From assembly GCA_021799915.1 (NCBI GenBank), contig JAJYZN010000045.1:1-16151 (forward strand): a stretch of 16,151 bases of DNA. Direction: 5' to 3'. The DNA comes from Actinomycetes bacterium (GTDB lineage Bacteria; Actinomycetota; Acidimicrobiia; Acidimicrobiales; RAAP-2). The number at the start of each line of letters is the position of its first letter. Position 1 is the first letter of the stretch. The translations under genes and the position numbers were made by a program. This document shows positions 7,619-14,025 of the stretch, piece after piece. The notes under the pieces are model-generated. The model saw nothing but the letters and a program-made list of their open reading frames with translations. It did no database searches and had not been told where the DNA came from.

Positions 7619-8530
7619 ATGGACCTGCGAAGACTGACCATCTTCCTCGCCGTCGTGGAACAGGGCGGGTTCACCCGGGCCGCCGACGTCCTGGGCATCT
7701 CCCAACCGGCGGTCTCCCAGGCGATCCGCGAGCTCGAAGCCGAGCTCGGCACCGCGCTCTTCCATCGCCTCGGGCGTGCCATCCGCCTCACTCCGGCTGG
7801 GGAGGCACTGGTGCGCCCGGCCCGGCAAGTGCGGCGGGACCTGGAGAACGGTCGTCAGGCGGTCGAGGAGGTGACCGGACTGGGTACTGGGCGGCTGGAC
7901 ATCGGCTGCCTGCCCACCGTGGTCGTCGACCCGGTGGCGCGCCTGATCGGGGCGTTCCGTTTGGCGTACCCGGGCGTGGCTCTTGCCGTAGGGAGCCCGG
8001 AGGGGCCGCTCGACTTGCTCGACGCCGTTCGCTCCGGGCGCTTCGAGATAGGTGTGAGCGACGAAGCGAACGCTGAGGACGTGACGACCGTCGGACTTGG
8101 GTCCCAGGACTTCCTGGCAGTCTTGCCACCGGGATCTGGCTTCGCCTCCGCTGGGTCCATCGCCTTGTCGCTCCTCGCCCGCCAGCCTCTCGTGGCACCC
8201 CCGGCGGGGAGCTCGACTCGGGCTGCGCTCGACACCGCGTTGGAGGACTGTGGGGTCGCGGCCCGCATAGCGGTGGAGAGCTCCCAGCGCGATGCGTTGG
8301 TGCCACTCGTCGCGGCCGGTGCTGGTGCGGCGCTCTTGCCCCGGCCACTGGCTGATCTCGCAGCCCGGGCCGGCTGCGTGGTGCTGCGCCCACGCCCGAG
8401 CGTCCGGCGTCAGCTTGTGCTCATCTACCGGGCGACGCCGCTCACTCCCGCGGCCGAGCGCTTCGTGGAGCTGGCACGAGCTGACGCATCCAGACGGCAC
8501 GGCAATGGCAGGATGGCGTCGTCGCTCTGA
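7619..8530 (+). CDS. LysR-family transcriptional regulator
   Basis: A DNA-binding regulator of 303 residues, the normal LysR length. The N-terminal winged helix-turn-helix is textbook: FTRAADVLGISQPAVSQAIRELE with the helices at about 18-40, then GTALFHR and RLTPAGEAL. The C-terminal part (about 90-295) has the periplasmic-binding-protein-like effector fold (GRLDIGCLPTVV, RSGRFEIGV, the APPAGSSTR loop and AGAGAALLP). Family members typically control an adjacent divergent gene, and here that is pbpA followed by the MrdA-type gene. A lipoprotein gene starts 31 bp downstream and yceH after that, so it may also head its own operon. The ligand cannot be read from sequence. Confidence 0.95.
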   Translation: MDLRRLTIFLAVVEQGGFTRAADVLGISQPAVSQAIRELEAELGTALFHRLGRAIRLTPAGEALVRPARQVRRDLENGRQAVEEVTGLGTGRLDIGCLPTVVVDPVARLIGAFRLAYPGVALAVGSPEGPLDLLDAVRSGRFEIGVSDEANAEDVTTVGLGSQDFLAVLPPGSGFASAGSIALSLLARQPLVAPPAGSSTRAALDTALEDCGVAARIAVESSQRDALVPLVAAGAGAALLPRPLADLAARAGCVVLRPRPSVRRQLVLIYRATPLTPAAERFVELARADASRRHGNGRMASSL

Positions 8531-8561
8531 ACAACGGCGTGGCAAGAGAGGGTCGCGGGTC

Positions 8562-9191
8562 ATGAGCTTGGGGTACAGGTGGGCGGTAGGGGGCCTTGTG
8601 GTGCTGGCCCTCGCATTGACCTCGTGCGCGTCGGCGGGCACTTCAGTGGCATCCGAGCCCGGAGGGGCACGTCGGGAGCCCAAAGAGCTCTCCCGGCGGA
8701 GCGGAGCCCGGCGCGTCGGCGGAGAGCTTCCGGACGCGTCTCACCCTGCACGCTCGGTGGTAGGGGGTGCCGTCACGATCGAAGCGGCTGTAGGCATCAC
8801 ACTCCACGTCACGCTCCTGCAGGTCATCGATCCAGCCCAAGGAGGCAATGTGTTGGCCGTGCCGCAGGTCGGCATGCGCTTTGTCGGCGTCGATCTCTCG
8901 GTCTCGAGCCTGCAGAGGCCAGTCAGGACGGATTTGAGATCCGACACCGTGCTGCTCGGCACAGATGGCGTCTCCTACCAGCACGATGACGATCCGATCA
9001 CAGGCTGCACAGGACTTCCTATGGGCACGGTGACGATCAGTCCTGGCTCCCCGCTGACCGGGTGCGTGACGTTCGAGGTTCCCGTCGCTGTCAGTGTCTC
9101 CACAGTAGAGCTCAGCCTCGCCCAGAGTGGTGTAACTGCACCGGCCGGCGATGCACCAGCGGGCACGACCGCTTTGTGGAAGGTGGGCTGA
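8562..9191 (+). CDS. Predicted lipoprotein with a DUF4352-like beta domain
   Basis: A 209-residue exported lipoprotein. The ATG at 8562 begins a signal peptide (SLGYRWAVGGLVVLALALTSC) ending in an LTSC lipobox, so Cys22 would be lipidated. Next is a charged Arg/Pro/Gly linker (about 30-65) and then a beta-strand-rich domain (about 70-205). This resembles the DUF4352/telokin-like exported domains: VGMRFVGVDLSVSS, TVLLGTDGVSY and a final GCVTFEVPV. Cys149 and Cys168 could form a disulfide. The frame is open further upstream inside the LysR gene, but the signal peptide fixes the start. AGAGAGG (8545-8551) is about 10 nt upstream. It lies between LysR and yceH. DUF4352 assignment is by pattern only; function is unknown. 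Confidence 0.82.
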   Translation: MSLGYRWAVGGLVVLALALTSCASAGTSVASEPGGARREPKELSRRSGARRVGGELPDASHPARSVVGGAVTIEAAVGITLHVTLLQVIDPAQGGNVLAVPQVGMRFVGVDLSVSSLQRPVRTDLRSDTVLLGTDGVSYQHDDDPITGCTGLPMGTVTISPGSPLTGCVTFEVPVAVSVSTVELSLAQSGVTAPAGDAPAGTTALWKVG

Positions 9192-9223
9192 GAGAGCCTG
9201 TCCAGCATGCCTATGCTGCGCCG

Positions 9224-9940
9224 ATGGACCTCAGTGCGGTGGAGGCGCGGATCCTGGGATGTTTGATCGAAAAAGAGATCACGACTCCCCAGCAGTACCC
9301 GCTCAGCGCGAACGCGCTCCTGCTGGCCTGCAATCAGTCGTCGAACCGAGAACCGGTCGTGGACTACTCCGAGGCCGATCTCACCCTCGGGCTCGATGCT
9401 CTCCGCGATCGCCGGCTCGTTCGCTTCGTGCTGCCCTCCCATGGTCGCTCGGTGGTCCGCTACCGTCATGTGCTCGACGAAATGCTCGAGCTGGACCGCT
9501 CCTCTCTCTACATCCTTGCCCACCTCCTACTCCGAGGCCCCCAGACCTTGGGGGAGCTGCGCTCCCGCACCGCCCGGCTGTTCGCGTTCGGTTCCACGGT
9601 CGAGATCGAGCGTGTTCTCGACCAACTCGCCGGTCGAAAAGAGCCTCTCGTCGAACGGGCCGACCGCCGCCCGGGACAGAAAGAAGATCGCTGGGCTGAG
9701 GTGCTCACCGGGCGGGCCGGGGGAGGGGTGGCACCCGCCGTACCCGCGCTCGACATTCCTCCCGAGGCGAACGGACTGGTTGGACTACGTGAGATCGAGC
9801 TCCATCGACCGATCGGCGAGCCGAGCACGGCACCGACGCGCGCTGGAGAGTCCTGGTGGGACGAGCTGGACCAGCTCAAAGCAGATGTGGCCGAGTTACG
9901 CGCCGAGCTCGAAGAGCTGCGATCGAGCCTTGGCGGTTGA
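9224..9940 (+). CDS. yceH: YceH/DUF480 family protein with C-terminal coiled coil
   Basis: A 238-residue protein of the YceH (UPF0502/DUF480) family, which has paired winged-helix domains and no settled biochemical role. Diagnostic features are the start (LSAVEARILGCLIEKEITTPQQYPLS), NALLLACNQSSNREPV, and the second domain with LLRGPQTLGELRSRTARL. It is slightly longer than E. coli YceH; the extra part includes a Pro-rich linker and a C-terminal heptad region at 211-238 (ELDQLKADVAELRAELEEL) that looks like a coiled coil. The ATG at 9224 fits the family start but has no obvious Shine-Dalgarno site. A GTG at 9176, overlapping the lipoprotein end, is the alternative. It lies 32 bp after the lipoprotein stop, probably in the same operon. 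Confidence 0.9.
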   Translation: MDLSAVEARILGCLIEKEITTPQQYPLSANALLLACNQSSNREPVVDYSEADLTLGLDALRDRRLVRFVLPSHGRSVVRYRHVLDEMLELDRSSLYILAHLLLRGPQTLGELRSRTARLFAFGSTVEIERVLDQLAGRKEPLVERADRRPGQKEDRWAEVLTGRAGGGVAPAVPALDIPPEANGLVGLREIELHRPIGEPSTAPTRAGESWWDELDQLKADVAELRAELEELRSSLGG

Positions 9941-9995
9941 CCCGGAACGAGGACTGCTCACCTCGTGGCCACGGTGGGACCCGCTCCTCCGCCTT

Positions 9996-11060
9996 TCATC
10001 CTCCGCCGGATGTGCTCGGTCGAGCGCCGAGTGATGCAAACGGCGTCGACTTGCTCGGCGCCGGCACGCTCACATGCTCCTTCCACCGGCTGAACGTCCA
10101 CGACATCGTGATGCTGGCACCCGTCGCTTGATCGGCGGCGCGTGCCTGAAGCGTCGTGGGCAGTGATGTGGATGTCCTCACGTCCAGTCGTGCCACGCCG
10201 GCGGTCTGGTCATGTGGACCGACGATCACGCCGCCGAGCACCTGGGTCGTGGGGATAGTGGCGTTCGGAAGGTTGGCGGTGGAGTCGGGCACCATCACCG
10301 TTGCGAGTTGGGACATGTTGGATCGCGTGGTGATGCCCTCTTCGAACGTATGGTAGACGGAAGCCTTTCGTGTGACTTTCACCCAAGTGCCGGAGACCTG
10401 TGGCGCATTGGCCGACGACACCCCGAGCTGATCTACGACGGCCGCTTCGTTTCCTCGGAAGTACACGATCCCGTCCACGAGACGAAGGTCGAACACGTCA
10501 GTTCCGCTCTTCCCGCTCTCGGTGATGATCTGGCGCCCTGAGGATGGTGCGGCTGTGCCGACGATGTCATCTCGCACACCGTCGGTGCGTGAGTCTTCGA
10601 CGTAGTGGTACGTGCCGGCATGGATGCCTGCGGCAATCGCATTGTGCAGGGTGGCGCGGGCAACCGACCCCGGACTTGTCGGCGCGATCCAAATCCCGAT
10701 CCCGATCCCGGCACCCAACGCGACAACCACCGCGGCCGTGAGGATGGCACCGAGACGTTTGCGACGTCGTCGCTCTTCTGGCGTGCGCTCAGGGCGCGGC
10801 AGCCGAACCGGTTGCCTCGACAGCCAGGGAGGCGGGCCGTAGCCGCCCCACCCTGGACCAGGTGGCTGTGCCGGACCTTGCCCCCAACCGGTCGCCGGAG
10901 GCGGGCCGTAGCCGCCCCACCCTGGACCAGGTAGCTGTGCGGGACCTTGCCCCCAATCGGTCGCCGGAGGCGGGCCGTAGCCGCCCCACCCTGGACCAGG
11001 TGGCTGTGCGGGACCTTGCCCCCACCCTGGACCAGCATCCTGTTCACGCTCATCACTCAC
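9996..11060 (-). CDS. Pro/Gly-rich repeat membrane protein with LppX-like outer domain
   Basis: A 354-residue single-pass protein. After a short acidic start (MSDEREQD), residues 13-78 are three 23-residue Pro/Gly/Trp/Tyr/Gln repeats (WGQGPAQPPGPGWGGYGPPP). A very basic stretch follows (PEERRRRKRLG), then one membrane segment at about 103-126. By the positive-inside rule the repeats are cytoplasmic. The outer part (about 130-354) has the look of LppX/LprG-type mycobacterial proteins, including the closing FSRWKEHVSVPAPSKSTPFASL. That family has a hydrophobic cavity that carries lipids; here it is membrane-anchored rather than lipidated. I chose the GTG at 11060; a TTG at 11090 is possible but would put the hairpin at 11064-11083 inside the gene. 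Its stop is convergent with yceH, 55 bp away. Transport or sensing of lipids is inference. Confidence 0.82.
   Translation of the reverse strand: MSDEREQDAGPGWGQGPAQPPGPGWGGYGPPPATDWGQGPAQLPGPGWGGYGPPPATGWGQGPAQPPGPGWGGYGPPPWLSRQPVRLPRPERTPEERRRRKRLGAILTAAVVVALGAGIGIGIWIAPTSPGSVARATLHNAIAAGIHAGTYHYVEDSRTDGVRDDIVGTAAPSSGRQIITESGKSGTDVFDLRLVDGIVYFRGNEAAVVDQLGVSSANAPQVSGTWVKVTRKASVYHTFEEGITTRSNMSQLATVMVPDSTANLPNATIPTTQVLGGVIVGPHDQTAGVARLDVRTSTSLPTTLQARAADQATGASITMSWTFSRWKEHVSVPAPSKSTPFASLGARPSTSGGG
10831..11024 (-). repeat. 69-bp in-frame tandem repeat, almost three copies
   Basis: Copies begin at 10831, 10900 and 10969 on the + strand. The first two are full 69-bp units and the third is about 55 bp. 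They differ at only a few bases (for example GTGGCTGTGC versus GTAGCTGTGC, and CCAACCGG versus CCAATCGG). A 13-bp piece of the unit (CCACCCTGGACCA) recurs once more at the 11023 end. Near-identity points to recent duplication or homogenisation. It encodes the Pro/Gly-rich cytoplasmic region. Confidence 0.93.
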
Positions 11061-11063
11061 GGC

Positions 11064-11083
11064 GCCGAGCGTAGGCGCTCGGC
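11064..11083 (-). other. Perfect 8-bp hairpin just upstream of a GTG start
   Basis: GCCGAGCG and CGCTCGGC separated by 4 nt form a perfect stem-loop that ends 3 nt before the GTG at 11060. No Shine-Dalgarno site is visible there and no T-run follows the stem. It could block or time translation, be a regulator site, or end the upstream thiolase transcript weakly. The choice cannot be made from sequence. Confidence 0.45.
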
Positions 11084-11161
11084 AATCCAAGATGGCGGCG
11101 CGGCCTCAGGCCCGTCGGTCGGCAGTGGCCAACAAGAGAGCGAGGATCAGCGAGGCAGCGT

Positions 11162-12367
11162 TCAGCTCAAGCGCTCCACGATCATGGCCATCCCCTGCCC
11201 GCCTCCGACGCACATCGACTCGAGCCCGATGGACTTCTGCGCGTCTTCCAGGCCGTTCAGCAAGGTGGTCATGATCCGGGCTCCCGTCTGCCCGAATGGG
11301 TGACCGAGTGCAATGGCGCCGCCGTGGACGTTCAACTTGTCCCAGCCGATGTCCAGGGCCCTCGCCGAGGGGATCACCTGCGCGGCGAACGCCTCGTTGA
11401 TCTCCACGAGATCCACGTCGTCGATGGTCATCTTTGCCCGGTCCAGCGCTTGCCGGATCGCATCGATCGGTCCTAGGCCCATGATCTCGGGGTTGAGGGC
11501 GGTGACCCCGCTCGCCACGATCCGTGCGAGGGGCGTGATGCCGAGCTCAGCCGCTCGTACATCGCTCATCACCACCACCGCTGCGGCACCGTCGTTGAGG
11601 GGACAGGCATTTCCGGCGGTCACCGTGCCTCCCTCCCTGAAGGCCGGCTTGAGCTGCGCCAGTGCTTCGATCGTGGTGCCCGGGCGGGGGCCGTCGTCCT
11701 TGGTGACGACGGTCCCGTCTGGGGTGGTCACCGGGATGATCTCGCGCTCGAAGAAGCCGTTGCCTTGAGATTCAACCGCCCTGGTCTGCGAAAGCAGAGC
11801 GAACTCGTCCATCTCCTTGCGACTGACGTGCATGTGCTCGGCGACGTTCTCGGCGGTCTGGCCCATGGCGATGTAGATGTCATGCAGACCGGCCTGCGGC
11901 TTCCACTCCTCGGTCACCTTCGCGCTGCGAGCAGCGGTACGGGCTTCTGCTTCGGCGAAGATCGGGTTGTGGGGGCCGACGTCGGCCGCGCCGTGTCCGT
12001 ACCGGCTCACCGTCTCGACTCCCGCAGCGACGAACACATCCCCTTCACCGGCCTTGATGGCGTGGGCCGCCATGCGGATTGCCTGCAGCGAGGAGGAGCA
12101 GTAGCGGTTCACCGTCACTCCGGGCACATCGTCGAGGCCGGCCATGACGGCGACAACTCTTGCCAGGTTGTAGCCGGATTCGCCCGCAGGCTGTGCACAC
12201 CCCATGATGAGGTCGTCGATGGTGTGGGTGGGGAGCTGGGGGACTTTCTGGAGAACGGCGGATACCACCCCCGCCGCCAGATCGTCGGGACGGCAGTCGA
12301 CCAGCGATCCCTTCATGGCTCGGCCGATCGGAGTCCGACCGGTGGCGACGATGACGGCCTCGGGCAT
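11162..12367 (-). CDS. Thiolase (acetyl-CoA C-acyltransferase)
   Basis: Cleaves 3-ketoacyl-CoA with CoA to release acetyl-CoA (or propionyl-CoA), the last step of a beta-oxidation turn. It is 401 residues, the normal length. All thiolase landmarks are present: the nucleophile Cys90 in VNRYCSSSLQA, the NEAFAAQ motif, His356 in GGAIALGHPFGQTGAR, and the second active Cys386 in CVGGGQGMA. The ATG at 12367 is fixed by AGGAGG at 12374-12379. The start (PEAVIVATGRTPIGRAMKGS) resembles mycobacterial FadA3-like enzymes more than FadA5 as I recall them, so the preferred substrate is open. It is divergent from the acyl-CoA dehydrogenase pair, with a KstR-like site between. The - strand repeat protein follows about 100 bp downstream. 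Confidence 0.95.
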   Translation of the reverse strand: MPEAVIVATGRTPIGRAMKGSLVDCRPDDLAAGVVSAVLQKVPQLPTHTIDDLIMGCAQPAGESGYNLARVVAVMAGLDDVPGVTVNRYCSSSLQAIRMAAHAIKAGEGDVFVAAGVETVSRYGHGAADVGPHNPIFAEAEARTAARSAKVTEEWKPQAGLHDIYIAMGQTAENVAEHMHVSRKEMDEFALLSQTRAVESQGNGFFEREIIPVTTPDGTVVTKDDGPRPGTTIEALAQLKPAFREGGTVTAGNACPLNDGAAAVVVMSDVRAAELGITPLARIVASGVTALNPEIMGLGPIDAIRQALDRAKMTIDDVDLVEINEAFAAQVIPSARALDIGWDKLNVHGGAIALGHPFGQTGARIMTTLLNGLEDAQKSIGLESMCVGGGQGMAMIVERLS

Positions 12368-12373
12368 TCGTGT

Positions 12374-12379
12374 CCTCCT
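12374..12379 (-). promoter_or_regulatory. Shine-Dalgarno site of the thiolase gene
   Basis: A perfect AGGAGG on the - strand, 6 nt before the ATG at 12367. It rules out the longer frame starting at 12397. Confidence 0.85.
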
Positions 12380-12548
12380 GTCTCGCGTGCAGATCATCCC
12401 GCGTCACGGGCGCGCCGCCCGGCGCGGCGTCAGCCCGGTGGGTGCCTTGGGGGTTACCCCGTGGTAACTGCTTCGGGTGGCGGTCACGATACCGGGCAAG
12501 CTGATCCCGCGCCACCACCGGTGGGTTTGGCGTGAAAGGTGGGGTAAC

Positions 12549-12562
12549 TGTAACGTGTTCTA
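12549..12562. promoter_or_regulatory. KstR-type operator
   Basis: TGTAACGTGTTCTA fits the published mycobacterial KstR consensus TnnAACnnGTTnnA at every fixed position, and its right half GTTCTA is the strong form. KstR is the TetR-family repressor of cholesterol-degradation genes and is released by a steroid acyl-CoA. The site lies 182 bp from the thiolase start and 222 bp from the dehydrogenase start, in the gap between divergent lipid-degradation genes. No kstR gene is in the window. The match has eight fixed positions, so chance is possible, but the context is right. Confidence 0.62.
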
Positions 12563-12618
12563 TTCAAGGGAGCTGAGCGCACAGGCGGTGTCACGTGGGA
12601 CTGCTACCGGCGGCAAGG

Positions 12619-12658
12619 GCCTCGGTAGGCCTCGGTGGGCCTCCGCAGGCCCGTGTGG
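12619..12658 (+). repeat. Four 10-bp direct repeats upstream of the dehydrogenase genes
   Basis: Units GCCTCGGTAG, GCCTCGGTGG, GCCTCCGCAG and GCCCGTGTGG follow one another without gaps. The first two differ at one base and the last is degenerate. A 10-bp period is close to one helical turn, so bound protein would lie on one face. It sits in the probable 5' leader of the dehydrogenase transcript. Confidence 0.5.
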
Positions 12659-12783
12659 AATGCTTCGCCGAGCCGGTCCGAGGCACTGGCAGCGGTTTCG
12701 GTCAGGGTTCACGGTGGTCGGGGCAGGACGGGAAGCGAGGCGCTCCGGCTCGGTTGCCGAGAGCATGAGGAGGGAATTGGCGC

Positions 12784-13959
12784 ATGGAGATCGGGTACAC
12801 GGCCGAACAGGAAGCCTTGCGCGACGAGTTGCGCGAGTACTACCGCGGCCTCCTCACCCCCGAGGTCGAAGAGGAGCTCGCCACTAGCCACGGCATCGGT
12901 CCGACCGTCCGACGGCTCGTTCGCCGCATGGCACAGGACGGGTGGCTGGGCATCGGCTGGCCCAAGGAGTACGGGGGGCAGGGGAGGTCGGCGATCGAAC
13001 AGTTCATATTCTTCGATGAGTCGATGCGGAGCGGTGCACCGGTGCCCATGCTGACGATCAACACCGTCGGTCCGACGATCATGAACTTCGGGACCCCCGA
13101 GCAGAAGGAGTTCTTCTTGCCGAAGATCCTGGCCGGCGAGATCCATTTCTGCATCGGGTACACCGAGCCGAACGCCGGCACCGATCTGGCAGCGCTCACC
13201 ACGCGCGCAGTACGCGATGGGGAAGAGTATGTGATCAACGGCGCCAAGATCTTCACCAGCCTTGCCGGCGATGCCGACTACGTCTGGTTGGCGACTCGCA
13301 CCGACCCCGAAGCTCCCAAGCACAAGGGGATCTCGATGTTCATCGTTCCGATGGACACCCCGGGGATCCGGGTGGTCCCCATGACCCTCCTCGGCGATCA
13401 CAACATCAACTACACCTTCTACGAGGATGTGCGCGTACCTGCCTCCAGCCTTGTCGGCGGAGAGAACCAAGGGTGGACGCTCATCACGAACCAGCTCAAC
13501 CACGAACGCGTCACGCTGTGCTCTCCCGGCATCGTCGAGCGGGTGCTGACCGACGTCACTACGTGGGCACGCGACACCCGGCTGCCGGACGGGAGGCGGG
13601 TCGTCGACCAGGAATGGGTGCAGTCGCATTTGGCCCGAGTCCACGCCGAGCTGGAATTCCTTCGCCTGATCAACTGGAAAGTGGCCTGGCAGGCGACCCA
13701 GGGACAGCTCGACGTGGCTGACGCGTCGTCCATCAAGGTCTTCGGCACCGAGCTCTACCTGCGAGCGTTTCGACTGCTCATGGAAGTGGTGGGCCAAGCG
13801 GGGTACCTGCGCCGTGACTCGCCGGCAGCCGTCCTCGCCGGCCGGTTGGAGATGTACGCCCGGAGCATGATCATCCTCACCTTCGGCGGGGGAACCAACG
13901 AGATCCAGCGCGATCTCATTGCCATATTCGGGTTGGGGCTGCCTCGCTCTTTGCGATAG
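12784..13959 (+). CDS. chsE4: Acyl-CoA dehydrogenase, FadE26/ChsE4-like catalytic subunit
   Basis: An FAD-dependent alpha,beta-dehydrogenase for a CoA thioester, 391 residues. In order: an N-terminal helical domain with WPKEYGGQGRSA, the middle-domain substrate/FAD motif GYTEPNAGTDLA (125-136), TNQLNHERV with Glu241 as the likely catalytic base, and the C-terminal FAD-binding TFGGGTNEIQRD (366-377) ending GLGLPRSLR. From memory, these blocks closely follow mycobacterial FadE26 (ChsE4), the active subunit of the alpha2-beta2 enzyme that starts beta-oxidation of the C26-oyl-CoA cholesterol side chain. AGGAGG lies 10 nt upstream. A second, divergent dehydrogenase subunit follows 66 bp later, as in the fadE26-fadE27 pair. 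Steroid specificity is inferred from similarity, pairing and the KstR-like site. Confidence 0.9.
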   Translation: MEIGYTAEQEALRDELREYYRGLLTPEVEEELATSHGIGPTVRRLVRRMAQDGWLGIGWPKEYGGQGRSAIEQFIFFDESMRSGAPVPMLTINTVGPTIMNFGTPEQKEFFLPKILAGEIHFCIGYTEPNAGTDLAALTTRAVRDGEEYVINGAKIFTSLAGDADYVWLATRTDPEAPKHKGISMFIVPMDTPGIRVVPMTLLGDHNINYTFYEDVRVPASSLVGGENQGWTLITNQLNHERVTLCSPGIVERVLTDVTTWARDTRLPDGRRVVDQEWVQSHLARVHAELEFLRLINWKVAWQATQGQLDVADASSIKVFGTELYLRAFRLLMEVVGQAGYLRRDSPAAVLAGRLEMYARSMIILTFGGGTNEIQRDLIAIFGLGLPRSLR

Positions 13960-14025
13960 GTGCAGGGCGAGGGACGGTGACCGGCGCTCTGATCCACTGA
14001 GCGCACTTGACGAGGGATGGGAGAG

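Larger units (their letters stand above)
12380..12783. other. Divergent intergenic region, thiolase / acyl-CoA dehydrogenase
   Basis: About 400 bp with no convincing gene on either strand; open frames here have no family look and run into neighbouring genes. It holds a 10-bp palindrome CCACCGGTGG (12515-12524), a KstR-like site (12549-12562), four 10-bp direct repeats (12619-12658) and AGGAGG (12768-12773), 10 nt before the dehydrogenase ATG. A weak promoter-like pair, TTGGCG (12527-12532) and TAACGT (12551-12556) with an 18-nt spacer, would place the KstR-like site over the -10 on the + strand. That pair matches consensus poorly. Confidence 0.6.

Noticed and set aside
7028..8683. Long - strand frame across the LysR gene
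   Set aside because: High-GC shadow; it has no family features and covers the clear LysR and pbpA genes in other frames.
12515..12524. CCACCGGTGG palindrome as an operator
   Set aside because: A 10-bp GC palindrome is common by chance in this DNA and I know no regulator for it; recorded only as part of the gap.
12477..12887. Possible gene in the thiolase/dehydrogenase gap
   Set aside because: It runs into the dehydrogenase gene in another frame, has no ribosome site and no recognisable protein.
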